Assembly (NCBI GenBank): GCA_017937705.1
Contig: JAGBDC010000014.1
Coordinates: 1 to 46,797, forward strand
Direction of reading: 5' to 3'
DNA: 46,797 nt
From: Alphaproteobacteria bacterium
Lineage (GTDB): Bacteria; Pseudomonadota; Alphaproteobacteria; RF32; CAG-239
The notes beneath the pieces are model-generated. The model made no database searches. It saw only the letters and a list, made by a program, of their open reading frames with translations, and was not told where the DNA came from. A program made the translations under genes and the position numbers. Shown here in pieces: positions 34,459-43,411 of the stretch (its first letter is position 1; each line of letters begins with the position of its first letter).

Positions 34459-35295
34459 ATGACAGAGATAATATTATTTAACATCGCCATTTTATCGGTT
34501 ATTGCCGTCATTGCTGCGATTGTATTGTATTTTACCGCCAAAAAATTTAGAGTAGAACCTAATGTATTAGCAGAAGAAATTGCCGAAATTTTACCGCAAG
34601 CAAACTGTGGAGCCTGCGGTAGCGCCGGTTGCCAAGATTTCGCCAATCGTTGTGCAACCTCCACCGCCGAAGAATTTCGTTCATTATATTGTCCGGTCGG
34701 CGGTCGTAATGTAATGACAAAAATTGCTCAAAAATTAGGTTATGCTGCCGAAGACCACGAGCCTACGGTGGCCGTTTTGCGTTGTAACGGCAGTTGTGAA
34801 AATGCTCCCGACAAGGTAGAATATGTCGGGTTAAAAAATTGTCGTTTGGCATCAAGAGTCTTTGTCGGCAAGACCGGTTGCCCTAACGGTTGTCTTCGTC
34901 TGGGAGATTGTGTTCGTAATTGTCCTTTCGGTGCTATTGAAATGAATCCCAAAACAGGCTTACCCGAAGTGAATCCCGATAAATGTACATCTTGCGGAGC
35001 ATGTGTTCGTATCTGTCCGAGAGGATTGTATGAAATCAGACCTGTGGGTCCGAAAGGCGTTCGTGTATATGTTGCATGTAACAACAAACAAAAAGGTGCA
35101 ACCGCACGTAAAAACTGTAAAGCAGCATGTATCGGTTGCATGAAATGTACAAAAGTTTGCGCAGATGTAAAAGTTGAAAACAATTTATCATATATTCCTA
35201 CATCTGTCTCAGCCGAACAATATGGTGCAGAACTTGCTTCTGCTTGTCCGACAGGTGCTATTGTTTATACAGGAGAAAAGAATGAGCAAAATTAA
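34459..35295 (+). CDS. rnfB: RNF complex iron-sulfur subunit RnfB
   Basis: Ferredoxin-interacting subunit of the RNF ion-pumping ferredoxin:NAD oxidoreductase. One N-terminal membrane helix (5-27) precedes the 4Fe-4S Fes domain ANCGACGSAGCQDFANRC. Several ferredoxin-type clusters follow (CVRNCPFG; CTSCGACVRICPRGLYE; CIGCMKCTKVC). With 278 residues and extra clusters it belongs to the long RnfB type of anaerobes, not the ~190-residue E. coli RsxB type. rnfC starts 14 bases before its stop. About 70 AT-rich bases separate it from rseC. Confidence 0.95.
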   Translation: MTEIILFNIAILSVIAVIAAIVLYFTAKKFRVEPNVLAEEIAEILPQANCGACGSAGCQDFANRCATSTAEEFRSLYCPVGGRNVMTKIAQKLGYAAEDHEPTVAVLRCNGSCENAPDKVEYVGLKNCRLASRVFVGKTGCPNGCLRLGDCVRNCPFGAIEMNPKTGLPEVNPDKCTSCGACVRICPRGLYEIRPVGPKGVRVYVACNNKQKGATARKNCKAACIGCMKCTKVCADVKVENNLSYIPTSVSAEQYGAELASACPTGAIVYTGEKNEQN

Positions 35296-36601
35296 AACCT
35301 TCACAACAGGGGGTATCCATCCTGATAAATTTAAATTGTCCTCAGATGTTGCCATTGAAGATGCAGGAATCCCTGAGGTTGTTACCATTCCGGTAAGACA
35401 ACACATTGGTGCTCCGGCAAAAATTTTAGTAAAAAAAGGTGATAAAGTTAAGGTCGGAACACTCATCGCCGATGCCGACGGTATTGTTTCTGCCGATGTT
35501 CACTCCTCCGTTTCTGGTGAAGTAATAAAGGTAGAAGAAAACGAAACCGGCGGCGGATATCTTGAAAAAATGATAACGATTCGAGTAGAAGGCGACGAAT
35601 GGGAAGAAAGTATTGATAAAACCCCCGATATTGTCAGCGAAATCACCGCTTCTGCCGAAGAAATAGTACAAATTATCCGTGGTGCAGGTATTGTCGGCAT
35701 GGGCGGAGCAGGATTCCCTACCCCGATAAAAGTAACTGTTCCCGAAGGCAAAAAAGTTGATTGCCTTATCTTAAACGGAATTGAATGTGAACCGTATTTA
35801 ACCGCCGATGACCGTCTGATGCAAGAATGTGCTGAACAAATCGTTATCGGTGCTAAAGTAATAAATAAAGCCTTAGGCATTCAAAATGCAATTATCGCCG
35901 TAGACGAAAACAAGCCGGAAGCGATAAAAGCTCTGCAGCAAGTAACTCGTCGCTATGTGGGAGTTAATGTTCAAGTATGTGCCACAAAATATCCGCAAGG
36001 AGCCGAGAAACAACTTATTGCCGCAGTTACCGGTCGAGAAGTTCCTCCGGGATGTTTACCGATAGATGTTCATTGCGTGGTACAAAATGTTGGAACGGCA
36101 TTTGCTATTTATGAAGCTGTTCAAAAGCACAAACCTTTGTTTGAACGTATTGTAACAGTTAGTGGCGATGACGTTAAAAAAGCAGGAAATTTCCGTGTTC
36201 GTATCGGAACTCCGTCATCTTATTTAATTGAAAAAGCAGGAAAAAAAAGTGAAATCGGAAAAATCATATTCGGCGGTCCGATGATGGGGATTGCCGGAGT
36301 CAATTTAGATGCTCCGATTACCAAAATAAGTTCGGGAATTTTGATATTAAAAGATGAAAGTGCATACAAACCGGAAGTTAACCCCTGTATCCGCTGTGCA
36401 ACTTGTGTTGATGTATGTCCGCAAGGTCTTGAGCCATATCTCATACATAGTTTAATTCGCAACGGAGAATATCAGGAAGCTAAAAAAATTCATGTACTTG
36501 ATTGTATTGAATGCGGTTGTTGTGCATATTCTTGTCCGGCTCGCATTCCATTGCTTGACTATTGTAAATTGGCTAAATATGAAATAAGAAAAAACAAATA
36601 G
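35282..36601 (+). CDS. rnfC: RNF complex subunit RnfC
   Basis: Peripheral membrane subunit that carries FMN, NADH and two 4Fe-4S sites, the NADH side of the complex. The start at 35282 (MSKIKTFTTGGIHPDKFKLS) has AGGAGAAA before it and overlaps rnfB by 14 bases; the longer frame to 35174 is inside rnfB. Motifs: RGAGIVGMGGAGFPTPIK for FMN/NADH binding, LILNGIECEPYLTADDRLM, KYPQGAEKQL, then CIRCATCVDVCPQGLEP and CIECGCCAYSCPARIPL clusters. Length 439 is typical of non-extended RnfC. Confidence 0.96.
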   Translation: MSKIKTFTTGGIHPDKFKLSSDVAIEDAGIPEVVTIPVRQHIGAPAKILVKKGDKVKVGTLIADADGIVSADVHSSVSGEVIKVEENETGGGYLEKMITIRVEGDEWEESIDKTPDIVSEITASAEEIVQIIRGAGIVGMGGAGFPTPIKVTVPEGKKVDCLILNGIECEPYLTADDRLMQECAEQIVIGAKVINKALGIQNAIIAVDENKPEAIKALQQVTRRYVGVNVQVCATKYPQGAEKQLIAAVTGREVPPGCLPIDVHCVVQNVGTAFAIYEAVQKHKPLFERIVTVSGDDVKKAGNFRVRIGTPSSYLIEKAGKKSEIGKIIFGGPMMGIAGVNLDAPITKISSGILILKDESAYKPEVNPCIRCATCVDVCPQGLEPYLIHSLIRNGEYQEAKKIHVLDCIECGCCAYSCPARIPLLDYCKLAKYEIRKNK

Positions 36602-36612
36602 GACTATAAACT

Positions 36613-37596
36613 ATGCTAAAAGTTTCGACTGCCCCTCACATGTATTCTCCGACAAACACCATGTCAATAATGCGTGATGTTATCATCTCATTAGTACCTG
36701 CAGGACTGGTTGCAATTGCTTTGTTCGGATTGAATGCTTTGATAACCATTGTTACCGCCGTTGCCGGTTGTGTGGTAATGGAATACATTGCCTGTAAATA
36801 TATTTTGAAAGTAAAACCTTCAACAAAAGATTTATCTGCGATTGTTACCGGTTTGTTATTGGCGTATAATTTACCTTGCAATATGCCGGTATGGATGACG
36901 CTCATCGGTTGTTTTGTTGCAATAATAATTGCTAAAGTTGCCTTTGGCGGAATAGGAAAAAATCTATTTAATCCTGCATTAATCGGACGTGTATTTTTGT
37001 TCATATCATTTCCGATTCAAATGACAACTTGGGTAAAACCTAAACTTTTCGATTTTATGAATGCAGATGTTTCTACTTCGGCAACAACTTTAGGAATTTT
37101 GAAGCACGCAGATGCGGGAACTTCCGCAACATCTTTAACATCTAATATTCCTAATTATTTAGAAATGTTTTTAGGTTATACCGGTGGTTCAATGGGAGAA
37201 GTATCTGCCGTAGCTTTGCTTTTAGGTTTGGTTTATTTATTATATCGCAGAGTAATATCTTGGCATATTCCGTTCTATTATGTCGCAACATTTTTTGTTT
37301 TAACCGCCGGTTTTGCCTATTATACCGGAGATGCTTCTCTTGATCCGCTTACCCATTTGTTGTCCGGCGGTTTATTCTTAGGGGCATTTTTTATGGCTAC
37401 CGATTATACAACTTCTCCGATGAGTAAAAAAGGCAAAATTATATTTGCCATCGGTTGCGGTGTTTTAACTTTTGTTATTCGTCGTTACAGTGCCTATCCG
37501 GAAGGTGTTTCTTTTGCAATTTTGATTATGAACGCATTTGTTCCGCTTATTGATAAGCTTGCTAAACCTCGTATTTTCGGCACAGGGAGAAAATAG
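36613..37596 (+). CDS. rnfD: RNF complex membrane subunit RnfD
   Basis: Integral membrane subunit of RNF, homologous to NqrB, with about nine to ten helices and a covalently bound FMN. It starts MLKVSTAPHMYSPTNTMSIM and has the conserved GGIGKNLFNPALIGRVFL segment. Two copies of a D-x2-T-S-A-T pattern, in NADVSTSATTLG and HADAGTSATSLTS, fit the flavinylation site of ApbE. It is followed by rnfG with no gap. Length 327 is typical. Confidence 0.95.
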   Translation: MLKVSTAPHMYSPTNTMSIMRDVIISLVPAGLVAIALFGLNALITIVTAVAGCVVMEYIACKYILKVKPSTKDLSAIVTGLLLAYNLPCNMPVWMTLIGCFVAIIIAKVAFGGIGKNLFNPALIGRVFLFISFPIQMTTWVKPKLFDFMNADVSTSATTLGILKHADAGTSATSLTSNIPNYLEMFLGYTGGSMGEVSAVALLLGLVYLLYRRVISWHIPFYYVATFFVLTAGFAYYTGDASLDPLTHLLSGGLFLGAFFMATDYTTSPMSKKGKIIFAIGCGVLTFVIRRYSAYPEGVSFAILIMNAFVPLIDKLAKPRIFGTGRK

Positions 37597-38178
37597 ATGA
37601 AACCTGTAAAATCAAGTCTTTTTAATATGATTATGGCGATGACTGTCGTCTCAGTATGTTCAGCTGCATCAATCGGTTATGTATATCAAAAAACCAAAGA
37701 ACCGATAGAAGCATCTAAAACGATGAAAATTTCTAAAGCCATCGAAGAAATGGTCGGCAATTTTGATAACAAGCCTTTTGATGAAAGAACCACTCTTTCG
37801 GGAGGAGACTTAGAACTTTATCCGGCCAGAGAAAACGGAACAATTACTTCTGTTGCCATAAAATCTTACAGTAACAACGGCTTTGGCGGAAAAATAGAAT
37901 TGATTATCGGTATCTTAATGGACGGAACGGTAACCGGATATAAAATCATCCAACAAAACGAAACACCGGGATTAGGAACTAAAATTACCGAAAATAAATT
38001 CAGTGAACAGTTTGTCGGTCTCAATGCTCATGATGACAATTTTGAACTGAGTAAAAACGGTGGCGAAATTGATGCTCTTACCGGAGCAACAATAAGTTCA
38101 AACGCAGTTGTAGAAGCTGTAAAAAAGGCCGTAACAGCATATAAAAAATTTGCAGGAGGAGCCGGAAATGACCAGTAA
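37597..38178 (+). CDS. rnfG: RNF complex flavoprotein subunit RnfG
   Basis: Membrane-anchored periplasmic flavoprotein of RNF, homologous to NqrC. One N-terminal helix (10-30) precedes the FMN-binding domain (GFGGKIELIIGI; NETPGLGTKITENKF). The flavinylation motif DALTGATISSNAVV carries the Thr at about residue 165 that ApbE modifies. Length 193 is typical. rnfE starts inside its end. Confidence 0.95.
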   Translation: MKPVKSSLFNMIMAMTVVSVCSAASIGYVYQKTKEPIEASKTMKISKAIEEMVGNFDNKPFDERTTLSGGDLELYPARENGTITSVAIKSYSNNGFGGKIELIIGILMDGTVTGYKIIQQNETPGLGTKITENKFSEQFVGLNAHDDNFELSKNGGEIDALTGATISSNAVVEAVKKAVTAYKKFAGGAGNDQ

Positions 38179-38767
38179 AAGCATGCAAAATTTAACTCGA
38201 GGTATTTTTAAGGAAAACCCCGTATTTGTTATGATGCTCGGAATGTGTCCGACATTGGGGGTTACAACCTCAATGGCAAACGGTATCGGAATGGGACTGG
38301 CTACATTATTTGTTTTAGCTTTATCAAACATGGCTATCTCTCTGGTTAAAAACTTAATTCCGGCCATGGTTCGTATTCCTTGCTATATTGTTATTATAGC
38401 CTCTTTTGTAACCATCATCAATTTGCTGATGGAAGCTTATTTGCCGGCATTACATGCTCAACTCGGAATTTATATTCCGTTGATTGTGGTTAACTGTATC
38501 ATTCTGGGCCGTGCAGAAGCCTTTGCTTCCAAAAACAATATATGGCAATCATTTTTAGACGGTTTAGGCATGGGTATCGGATTTACCATTGCTTTAGCCT
38601 TGTTAGGCGGTATTAGAGAAATTTTGGGTGCCGGTTCTATTCTCGGGTGGAATTTTGTTGGCGAAGACGGCTACCCTATCCTGCTGTTCATTATGCCTCC
38701 GGGAGCATTTTTAGCCTTAGCCGGTTTGATTATGGTATTTAACAAAATTAGTGGAGCAAACAAATGA
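38168..38767 (+). CDS. rnfE: RNF complex membrane subunit RnfE
   Basis: Six-helix membrane subunit, homologous to NqrD, that forms with RnfA the central membrane part of the complex. The start at 38168 ([20 protein letters not shown]) has GGAGG before it and overlaps rnfG by 11 bases; an upstream ATG at 38150 is less likely. Conserved [20 protein letters not shown] with Cys, [13 protein letters not shown] and [10 protein letters not shown]. Length 199. Confidence 0.95.
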   Translation: MTSKSMQNLTRGIFKENPVFVMMLGMCPTLGVTTSMANGIGMGLATLFVLALSNMAISLVKNLIPAMVRIPCYIVIIASFVTIINLLMEAYLPALHAQLGIYIPLIVVNCIILGRAEAFASKNNIWQSFLDGLGMGIGFTIALALLGGIREILGAGSILGWNFVGEDGYPILLFIMPPGAFLALAGLIMVFNKISGANK

Positions 38768-39345
38768 GTTTAACTATGATTTTTATCTCTGCCATTTTGG
38801 TAAACAATATTGTTCTTTCGCAATTTTTAGGAATTTGCCCGTTTTTGGGAGTTTCCAAAAAAATATCTACCGCAGCCGGAATGGGTTTGGCCGTTATGTT
38901 TGTTATGACCATCGCCAGTATTGCCACATATTTGGTATATTATAAGCTTTTGGTTCCCAACGGATTAGAATTTATGAATACGGTTGTGTTCATTTTGGTA
39001 ATTGCTTCATTGGTTCAAATGGTTGAAATCATCATAAAGAAAACATCTCCTGCACTCTATCAGGCATTAGGTATTTTCTTACCGCTCATCACAACCAACT
39101 GTGCCGTTTTAGGTATTGCCATATTATCAATTCAAAAAGAATACAGCCTGATATATTCGGTATGTTTCAGTTTAGCAAATGCAATGGGCTTTACCTTAGC
39201 TATTATCCTATTTGCCGGACTCCGTGAACGCTTAAACGCTTCTATGGCAAGTATGCCCAAAGCCGTCAGAGGAGTTCCTATCGTATTAATAACAGCCGCC
39301 TTGTTATCTTTGGCATTTATGGGCTTTGCCGGTATCGGAAGATAA
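38764..39345 (+). CDS. rnfA: RNF complex membrane subunit RnfA
   Basis: Six-helix membrane subunit, homologous to NqrE, inverted partner of RnfE. Conserved [20 protein letters not shown] with Cys, and [13 protein letters not shown] with a second Cys; both loops are thought to hold the membrane 2Fe-2S cluster. It overlaps rnfE by four bases. It is last in the operon, whereas in gamma-proteobacteria rnfA is first. Length 193. A terminator follows. Confidence 0.95.
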   Translation: MSLTMIFISAILVNNIVLSQFLGICPFLGVSKKISTAAGMGLAVMFVMTIASIATYLVYYKLLVPNGLEFMNTVVFILVIASLVQMVEIIIKKTSPALYQALGIFLPLITTNCAVLGIAILSIQKEYSLIYSVCFSLANAMGFTLAIILFAGLRERLNASMASMPKAVRGVPIVLITAALLSLAFMGFAGIGR

Positions 39346-39362
39346 GATAAGACAATATAAAA

Positions 39363-39397
39363 AAACTCCTCGCCTAACAAAACGAGGAGTTTTTTTA
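39363..39397. terminator. Bidirectional terminator after rnfA
   Basis: Stem ACTCCTCG / CGAGGAGT with a 10-base loop, A-run on the left and T-run on the right. It separates rnfA from the convergent gene at 39412. Confidence 0.94.
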
Positions 39398-39411
39398 TTA
39401 ATAACCATCAA

Positions 39412-40209
39412 CTAAAAAATATTTTTCAAAAAGCCTTTTGCTTCTTCTTTTAAGCTGTCTGCTTTATCGTTGAGAGCCTTAATACCGTCGTTTGCAACAT
39501 CTTTCAAACCGCCTAAACCTTTTTCTACAACTGTTTGATAAGATGTGTTCAAAATCTTTTTCAAGATAACAACAACAGTTTCTGACAAACTCTTTCCGCT
39601 ATCGCCTTTTTCTTTTCCTATATCTTTGATTTCGATAGTCGGCAAAGGAATGGCCGCTCCTGCTCCTTTTCCGGCAATAGATGCCGCAATATTAACCTGT
39701 CCTTCACTGACACTAACCAAGTCAACAACAACCTTTTTGCCTTCTCCGGACTTTTCTTCCTTTTTAACTTCTTCCTTCGGAGTTTCCGTTTTATCAGCAG
39801 AAGCCGTATTTTTATTAATATTTGCCAACAAATCGGAAACATTATTATTGGTAACATTTTTCAATTCATACGTAACTTCAGGTTTTACGACACTGACTTT
39901 TTCAACAACAATAACCGGCTCGGTCAAAGATTTTACATTAAGTTTTACAAAAATTTCCCCTAAACTGATAATATACGGTTTTGCATAACCCTTTGGATTT
40001 GCAACGGTCAAATCGCTCAACTTAACTTCACCTTTGAGCGGTGCAAAATAAAATCCGCCTAATTTAACTTCGGTACCGGTAACTTGACTGCCATATTTAT
40101 TAACCGCAGATTTTACAATATTTTCCAAATTGTGTGAAACATAATAAACTCCGCCGGCTATCGCTCCGATTACAGCCGCAAGAACTATATATCTTTTTTT
40201 CAATTTCAT
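39412..40209 (-). CDS. AsmA-like membrane-anchored periplasmic protein
   Basis: One N-terminal membrane helix (about 6-26) followed by a periplasmic domain opening VKSAVNKYGSQVTGTEVKLG and FYFAPLKGEVKLSDLTVANP, the pattern of AsmA-family N termini. A Lys/Glu-rich linker lies near 140-160 (ETPKEEVKKEEKSGEGK), and the C terminus is helical with Lys/Asp heptads. AsmA-like proteins act in lipid transport or outer-membrane assembly; this one is short (265 aa) and lacks the large beta-groove. Family call moderate, exact role unknown. Confidence 0.72.
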   Translation of the reverse strand: MKLKKRYIVLAAVIGAIAGGVYYVSHNLENIVKSAVNKYGSQVTGTEVKLGGFYFAPLKGEVKLSDLTVANPKGYAKPYIISLGEIFVKLNVKSLTEPVIVVEKVSVVKPEVTYELKNVTNNNVSDLLANINKNTASADKTETPKEEVKKEEKSGEGKKVVVDLVSVSEGQVNIAASIAGKGAGAAIPLPTIEIKDIGKEKGDSGKSLSETVVVILKKILNTSYQTVVEKGLGGLKDVANDGIKALNDKADSLKEEAKGFLKNIF

Positions 40210-40335
40210 TATTTTGTCTTTCTCATAAAGTTTAAACTGATTATAGTTATATGCAAAATCATATTTTTTTCAATATTTTTATTATGTTGGATTTATTTTT
40301 ATTTGTGATATAATACCGATGCGGAGGGTAAGAAA

Positions 40336-40800
40336 ATGGATTTTTATTATAGCAAAAAAGAATTGAGAAAAATTTTTATAATCAGTTTAGTGGTTTTTAT
40401 CATTTCACTGACAATAACATTAACCGCATGCAACAGTGTAACAATGTCACTGATTTTAATGTTATTCCCTACCCTGTTTATGATAGCAACAAGTTTCGTT
40501 TTATTTGTTCCGCAAAGGCTTGCTCACATTGACGAAAGAGGGATACAAATTGACCACGCGGTACCGTTGTTATGGATAGATGTGGTACAAGCCCGCAAAA
40601 TTAAAGCAAAAGTTATGTGTGGCGGACGAGAAGCTATTGTTTTTGACCTAAAACCACGTGTTGTTTATCCGCTTACTTTTATGCAAAATCTATGTAAAAA
40701 TTGCGAATTCACCCCATTTTCTATCCCGCTTTATGCAATGGAAGAAAAAGATAAAACGGCAATTTGCGAAGAAATTGCAAAATATTGTAAAATAGATTAG
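40336..40800 (+). CDS. Unknown membrane protein, 154 aa
   Basis: Two membrane helices (about 15-33 and 37-55) at the N terminus, then a cytoplasmic beta-rich domain (RLAHIDERGIQIDHAVPLLW, EAIVFDLKPRVVYP) that resembles bacterial PH-like domains of small membrane proteins. Three Cys lie in the C-terminal half (NLCKNC, AICEE). GGAGGGTAAGAAA precedes the ATG. Its stop codon overlaps that of the convergent flavodoxin gene by four bases. No function can be assigned. Confidence 0.78.
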   Translation: MDFYYSKKELRKIFIISLVVFIISLTITLTACNSVTMSLILMLFPTLFMIATSFVLFVPQRLAHIDERGIQIDHAVPLLWIDVVQARKIKAKVMCGGREAIVFDLKPRVVYPLTFMQNLCKNCEFTPFSIPLYAMEEKDKTAICEEIAKYCKID

Positions 40801-41417
40801 TTGATAGAGTTTATCCAACTGATAATTTTGTTATTCACGGCTTTGTTGTATTTTTCCGGCAAATTATTAAACGATTCTGACGGACGAAATTTAGCATTAT
40901 AAGCCATTTTATTAAAATCAACAAAGAAACTGCCATAATTGCTGCCTTGAGTAGAAAAAGGTACTACTTTTTTGGTTTTGAAATCCGCTTTTTTCAAAAA
41001 TGCTAACAATGGAGTTGCCGGAGCATACCACCAAACCGGACCACCGACAAAAATTGTATCATATTTCGAAAAATCAGGTAATGGCTCTACGATTTGAGGG
41101 TATTTTCCCTTTTTGAGCTGTTTGCGTACATTTATATAAAACGTAGCATCAATCTTAAATTTTTCGGTGGTTTGAATTTCAAAAATATCAGCATTGGTAT
41201 AATCAGCAATTTTTTCGGCAATTTCTTTGGTGTGACCGGAAAGAGAATAATAAACCACCAAAGTTTTTCCGGTTTTAGTCTCGAGTTTAATATCCGTATT
41301 TTCAAATTTTGCCATTTCATAAGCATTTTTTTGCGCAACACGATAAAGATGAATACCGCTTCCGAGCAATACCAACAATGCTACAATTACCACAACCAAA
41401 ACAATTGCCTTAATCAT
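40797..41417 (-). CDS. Membrane-anchored flavodoxin-like protein
   Basis: Flavodoxin-fold FMN protein of 206 residues with an N-terminal membrane helix (1-24). The FMN phosphate loop is YYSLSGHTKEIAEKIA near residue 57; FVGGPVWWYAPATPLLAFL is the second FMN loop. This is the long-chain quinone-reductase/flavodoxin type often annotated Flavodoxin_4. The membrane anchor is unusual and would place the flavin at the inner membrane. RNF lies upstream on the other strand, but no link is shown by sequence. AGGAGAA precedes the ATG. Confidence 0.88.
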   Translation of the reverse strand: MIKAIVLVVVIVALLVLLGSGIHLYRVAQKNAYEMAKFENTDIKLETKTGKTLVVYYSLSGHTKEIAEKIADYTNADIFEIQTTEKFKIDATFYINVRKQLKKGKYPQIVEPLPDFSKYDTIFVGGPVWWYAPATPLLAFLKKADFKTKKVVPFSTQGSNYGSFFVDFNKMAYNAKFRPSESFNNLPEKYNKAVNNKIISWINSIN

Positions 41418-41473
41418 ATCAAATTCTCCTCTTATTTTGTTTTGATAATATTATATATCAGAAAAATTTCAAA

Positions 41474-41503
41474 CAAAAAAGCCCTGTTAGAAACAGGGCT
41501 TTT
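41474..41503 (-). terminator. Terminator after the 41506 acetyltransferase
   Basis: Minus-strand stem AAAAGCCCTGTT / AACAGGGCTTTT with a 3-base loop, followed by TTTG. Confidence 0.93.
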
Positions 41504-41505
41504 AT

Positions 41506-42033
41506 TTATTCTGCAGCTAAAACATTATATGTTTCCATATTAATATGCGGAATCTTATATGAATAGATACAACAATCATCCTTATCGCCATAATATCCTT
41601 TTAGGCAAGCCTCCTGCATAAAACCGCAAGATTCATAAAACCGACGTGTCGGTAAATATTGTTCCGTTCCGTCTGTTTTTACAAACAATTTTGTACCTCC
41701 TGATTGGGAAATTTTATCAATCAGTTGCCGCATTAATAAACGTCCTACACCACAACCTCGATATTCGTTATGAGTTGATAACCAATATAACTCATAAGAT
41801 GACTCCGTTGTCGGAATTTTTCCGAAACAAGCATAAGCAATCGTTTTCCCTTCCATTTCGACCAAAAGGAAATCTACATCGCATTTTCTATTGTTTTGGT
41901 TGGTTTTTATCCAATCATGAGCTAATTGATAGTTTGTATCAATATCTTCTTTATCAAAAAATCCGGTCGATGCCGCAATGTTTTTAATGATTTGAGGATC
42001 GTTATCATTTAAACCTTCTCTGAAAGTAAGCAT
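41506..42033 (-). CDS. GNAT-family N-acetyltransferase with structured leader
   Basis: GNAT acetyltransferase, 175 residues. Motif A is WLSTHNEYRGCGVGRLLMRQL, with the acetyl-CoA loop RGCGVG; motif B is RRFYESCGFMQEACLKGYYG. The N terminus (MLTFREGLNDNDPQIIKNIA) is typical of acetyltransferases acting on small amines or protein N termini; the acceptor is unknown. AAAGGAG is the ribosome site. The leader of about 180 bases holds several hairpins and alternative pairings, so expression is probably controlled at RNA level. Confidence 0.9.
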   Translation of the reverse strand: MLTFREGLNDNDPQIIKNIAASTGFFDKEDIDTNYQLAHDWIKTNQNNRKCDVDFLLVEMEGKTIAYACFGKIPTTESSYELYWLSTHNEYRGCGVGRLLMRQLIDKISQSGGTKLFVKTDGTEQYLPTRRFYESCGFMQEACLKGYYGDKDDCCIYSYKIPHINMETYNVLAAE

Positions 42034-42214
42034 AATTACACTCCTTTCAGAACAGTTTTGCCCTCACATAATATAAAAGTTGAACAAAAAACAGCAAACT
42101 GTTTTGTCTGCTTAAAAATGCTGTATTTAGCTACAGCGGGCCTTACAAATAACATAAAAACTCCATACTTGTTAATCCAACGTAAGCCGATTTTTTACAA
42201 AAACCATACTTACG
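42034..42214 (-). ncRNA. Structured leader of the acetyltransferase gene
   Basis: Read on the minus strand: stem CGTAAG (near 42214) with CTTACG (42186-42181); a repeated AAGTATGG word; stem GCTGTA/TACAGC with 6-base loop followed by ATTTTTAAG; stem AAACAG/CTGTTT followed by TTTG. The AAACAGTTTGC strand can instead pair with GCAAAACTGTT just before the ribosome site. Terminator-like hairpins plus an alternative pairing suggest attenuation. It fits no class that I recognise. Confidence 0.45.
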
Positions 42215-42220
42215 AAAAAT

Positions 42221-42249
42221 AGAGTAACACTAAAAAACAAAAATTTCAA
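42221..42249 (-). promoter_or_regulatory. Promoter of the acetyltransferase leader
   Basis: Minus strand TTGAAA (42249-42244), 17-base spacer, TACTCT (42226-42221). Transcription would start near 42214, at the foot of the first leader stem. Confidence 0.5.
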
Positions 42250-42334
42250 GAGGTATAAATTAATAAACTATTTACAAGCTATGATTATTATGTAACTATT
42301 GTAAGTATGATAACATAATAATGCGGAGAATATT

Positions 42335-43369
42335 ATGAAGAAAAGTATACTGTTTTTAGGTTTATGTATGTTAGCCTTAAATGCAAATGCTCAAACATTT
42401 GGGGGCAAGTCAGGTGTAAGCAATAGTGTAAAAGCCACAAACGTAGAAATGGCAAAACCTAAAGCTGAACAGGAAGCATCACAACCTCACGTTTTGTCTC
42501 TAATTAAGAATCAGGACGATTTTAATTATGATGATTATCTAACTCAAAACTTAAAAACATCAAATGGAGAAAAATTAAATTGTAAAAAGCAAGATGACGT
42601 CGTTATTTGTGTTGATAAAAATCAAAAACCTTTTACCGGAGTTGCTACAGGAACAGCAAATAATGCTAAAATGAAATTTATAGGTCATGCAAACTACAAA
42701 AATGGTATGTTGAACGGAGTTTCTAAAATTGTGTACGAAAGTGGTAATGTAGTTTTTGAATCAAAATATGTTAACGGAAAAAGAGAAGGAGTTGCCGTAA
42801 CTTACTCAGATAAAGGGTATAAACAAAGCGAAACAAACTATAAAAACGGTAAAAAAGATGGACGATTTGTTGCTTATTTTCCTAATGGGGCCAAAATGGT
42901 TGAAGCAAATTACAAAAATGATAAAGCAGAAGGTGCCCAAAGAGTGTGGCATCCTAACGGCAAACTTCAATCTCAATCTCGTTTTACCAATGACGTTATT
43001 GATGGGAATGCTACTACCTATTATACAAATGGGAAACTGGAAACTCAAAGAATATATAAAAATGGCAAAGAAAACGGTGTAATGAAAATCTATGATGATA
43101 AAACAAATAAAGTTGCAGCCGAAATACCATATGTAGATGGAAAAATCCATGGTATGTTAACGGTTTATAACGATGGTATACCATTTAACAAAATGCGCTA
43201 TGAAAATGGCATAAATAATGGTGAATATATCTTTTATCATCAAAACGGTAAAAAATTTATAGAAGCAACTGCTAAAAACGATAAATTGGAAGGTGAAGCC
43301 AAAATATATGATCCAACAGGAAAACTGAACAGAATAGAATATTACAAAGATGGAAAAAAAATAAAATAA
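42335..43369 (+). CDS. Exported YwqK/MORN_2-repeat protein
   Basis: Signal peptide (MKKSILFLGLCMLALNANAQ, cleaved before TFGG) followed, from about residue 115 to the end, by nine to ten repeats of about 22 residues. Their pattern is YKNGKKDG...YYPNGKLE.E..Y, the MORN_2/YwqK type. Such repeats form a beta-meander that binds proteins or membranes; in some bacteria they accompany toxins as antitoxin-like proteins, but no toxin gene lies next to it here. The region 40-110 has two Cys (EKLNCKKQDDVVICVDKN) that may form a disulfide. GGAGA precedes the ATG. Confidence 0.88.
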   Translation: MKKSILFLGLCMLALNANAQTFGGKSGVSNSVKATNVEMAKPKAEQEASQPHVLSLIKNQDDFNYDDYLTQNLKTSNGEKLNCKKQDDVVICVDKNQKPFTGVATGTANNAKMKFIGHANYKNGMLNGVSKIVYESGNVVFESKYVNGKREGVAVTYSDKGYKQSETNYKNGKKDGRFVAYFPNGAKMVEANYKNDKAEGAQRVWHPNGKLQSQSRFTNDVIDGNATTYYTNGKLETQRIYKNGKENGVMKIYDDKTNKVAAEIPYVDGKIHGMLTVYNDGIPFNKMRYENGINNGEYIFYHQNGKKFIEATAKNDKLEGEAKIYDPTGKLNRIEYYKDGKKIK

Positions 43370-43400
43370 AAAGAGGGAGCGAAATGCTCCCTTAATTTTT
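43370..43400. terminator. Bidirectional terminator between 42335 and 43412 genes
   Basis: Stem GGGAGC / GCTCCC with loop GAAAT; T-rich on both sides, stronger on the minus strand. Confidence 0.88.
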
Positions 43401-43411
43401 AGATTAGGATA

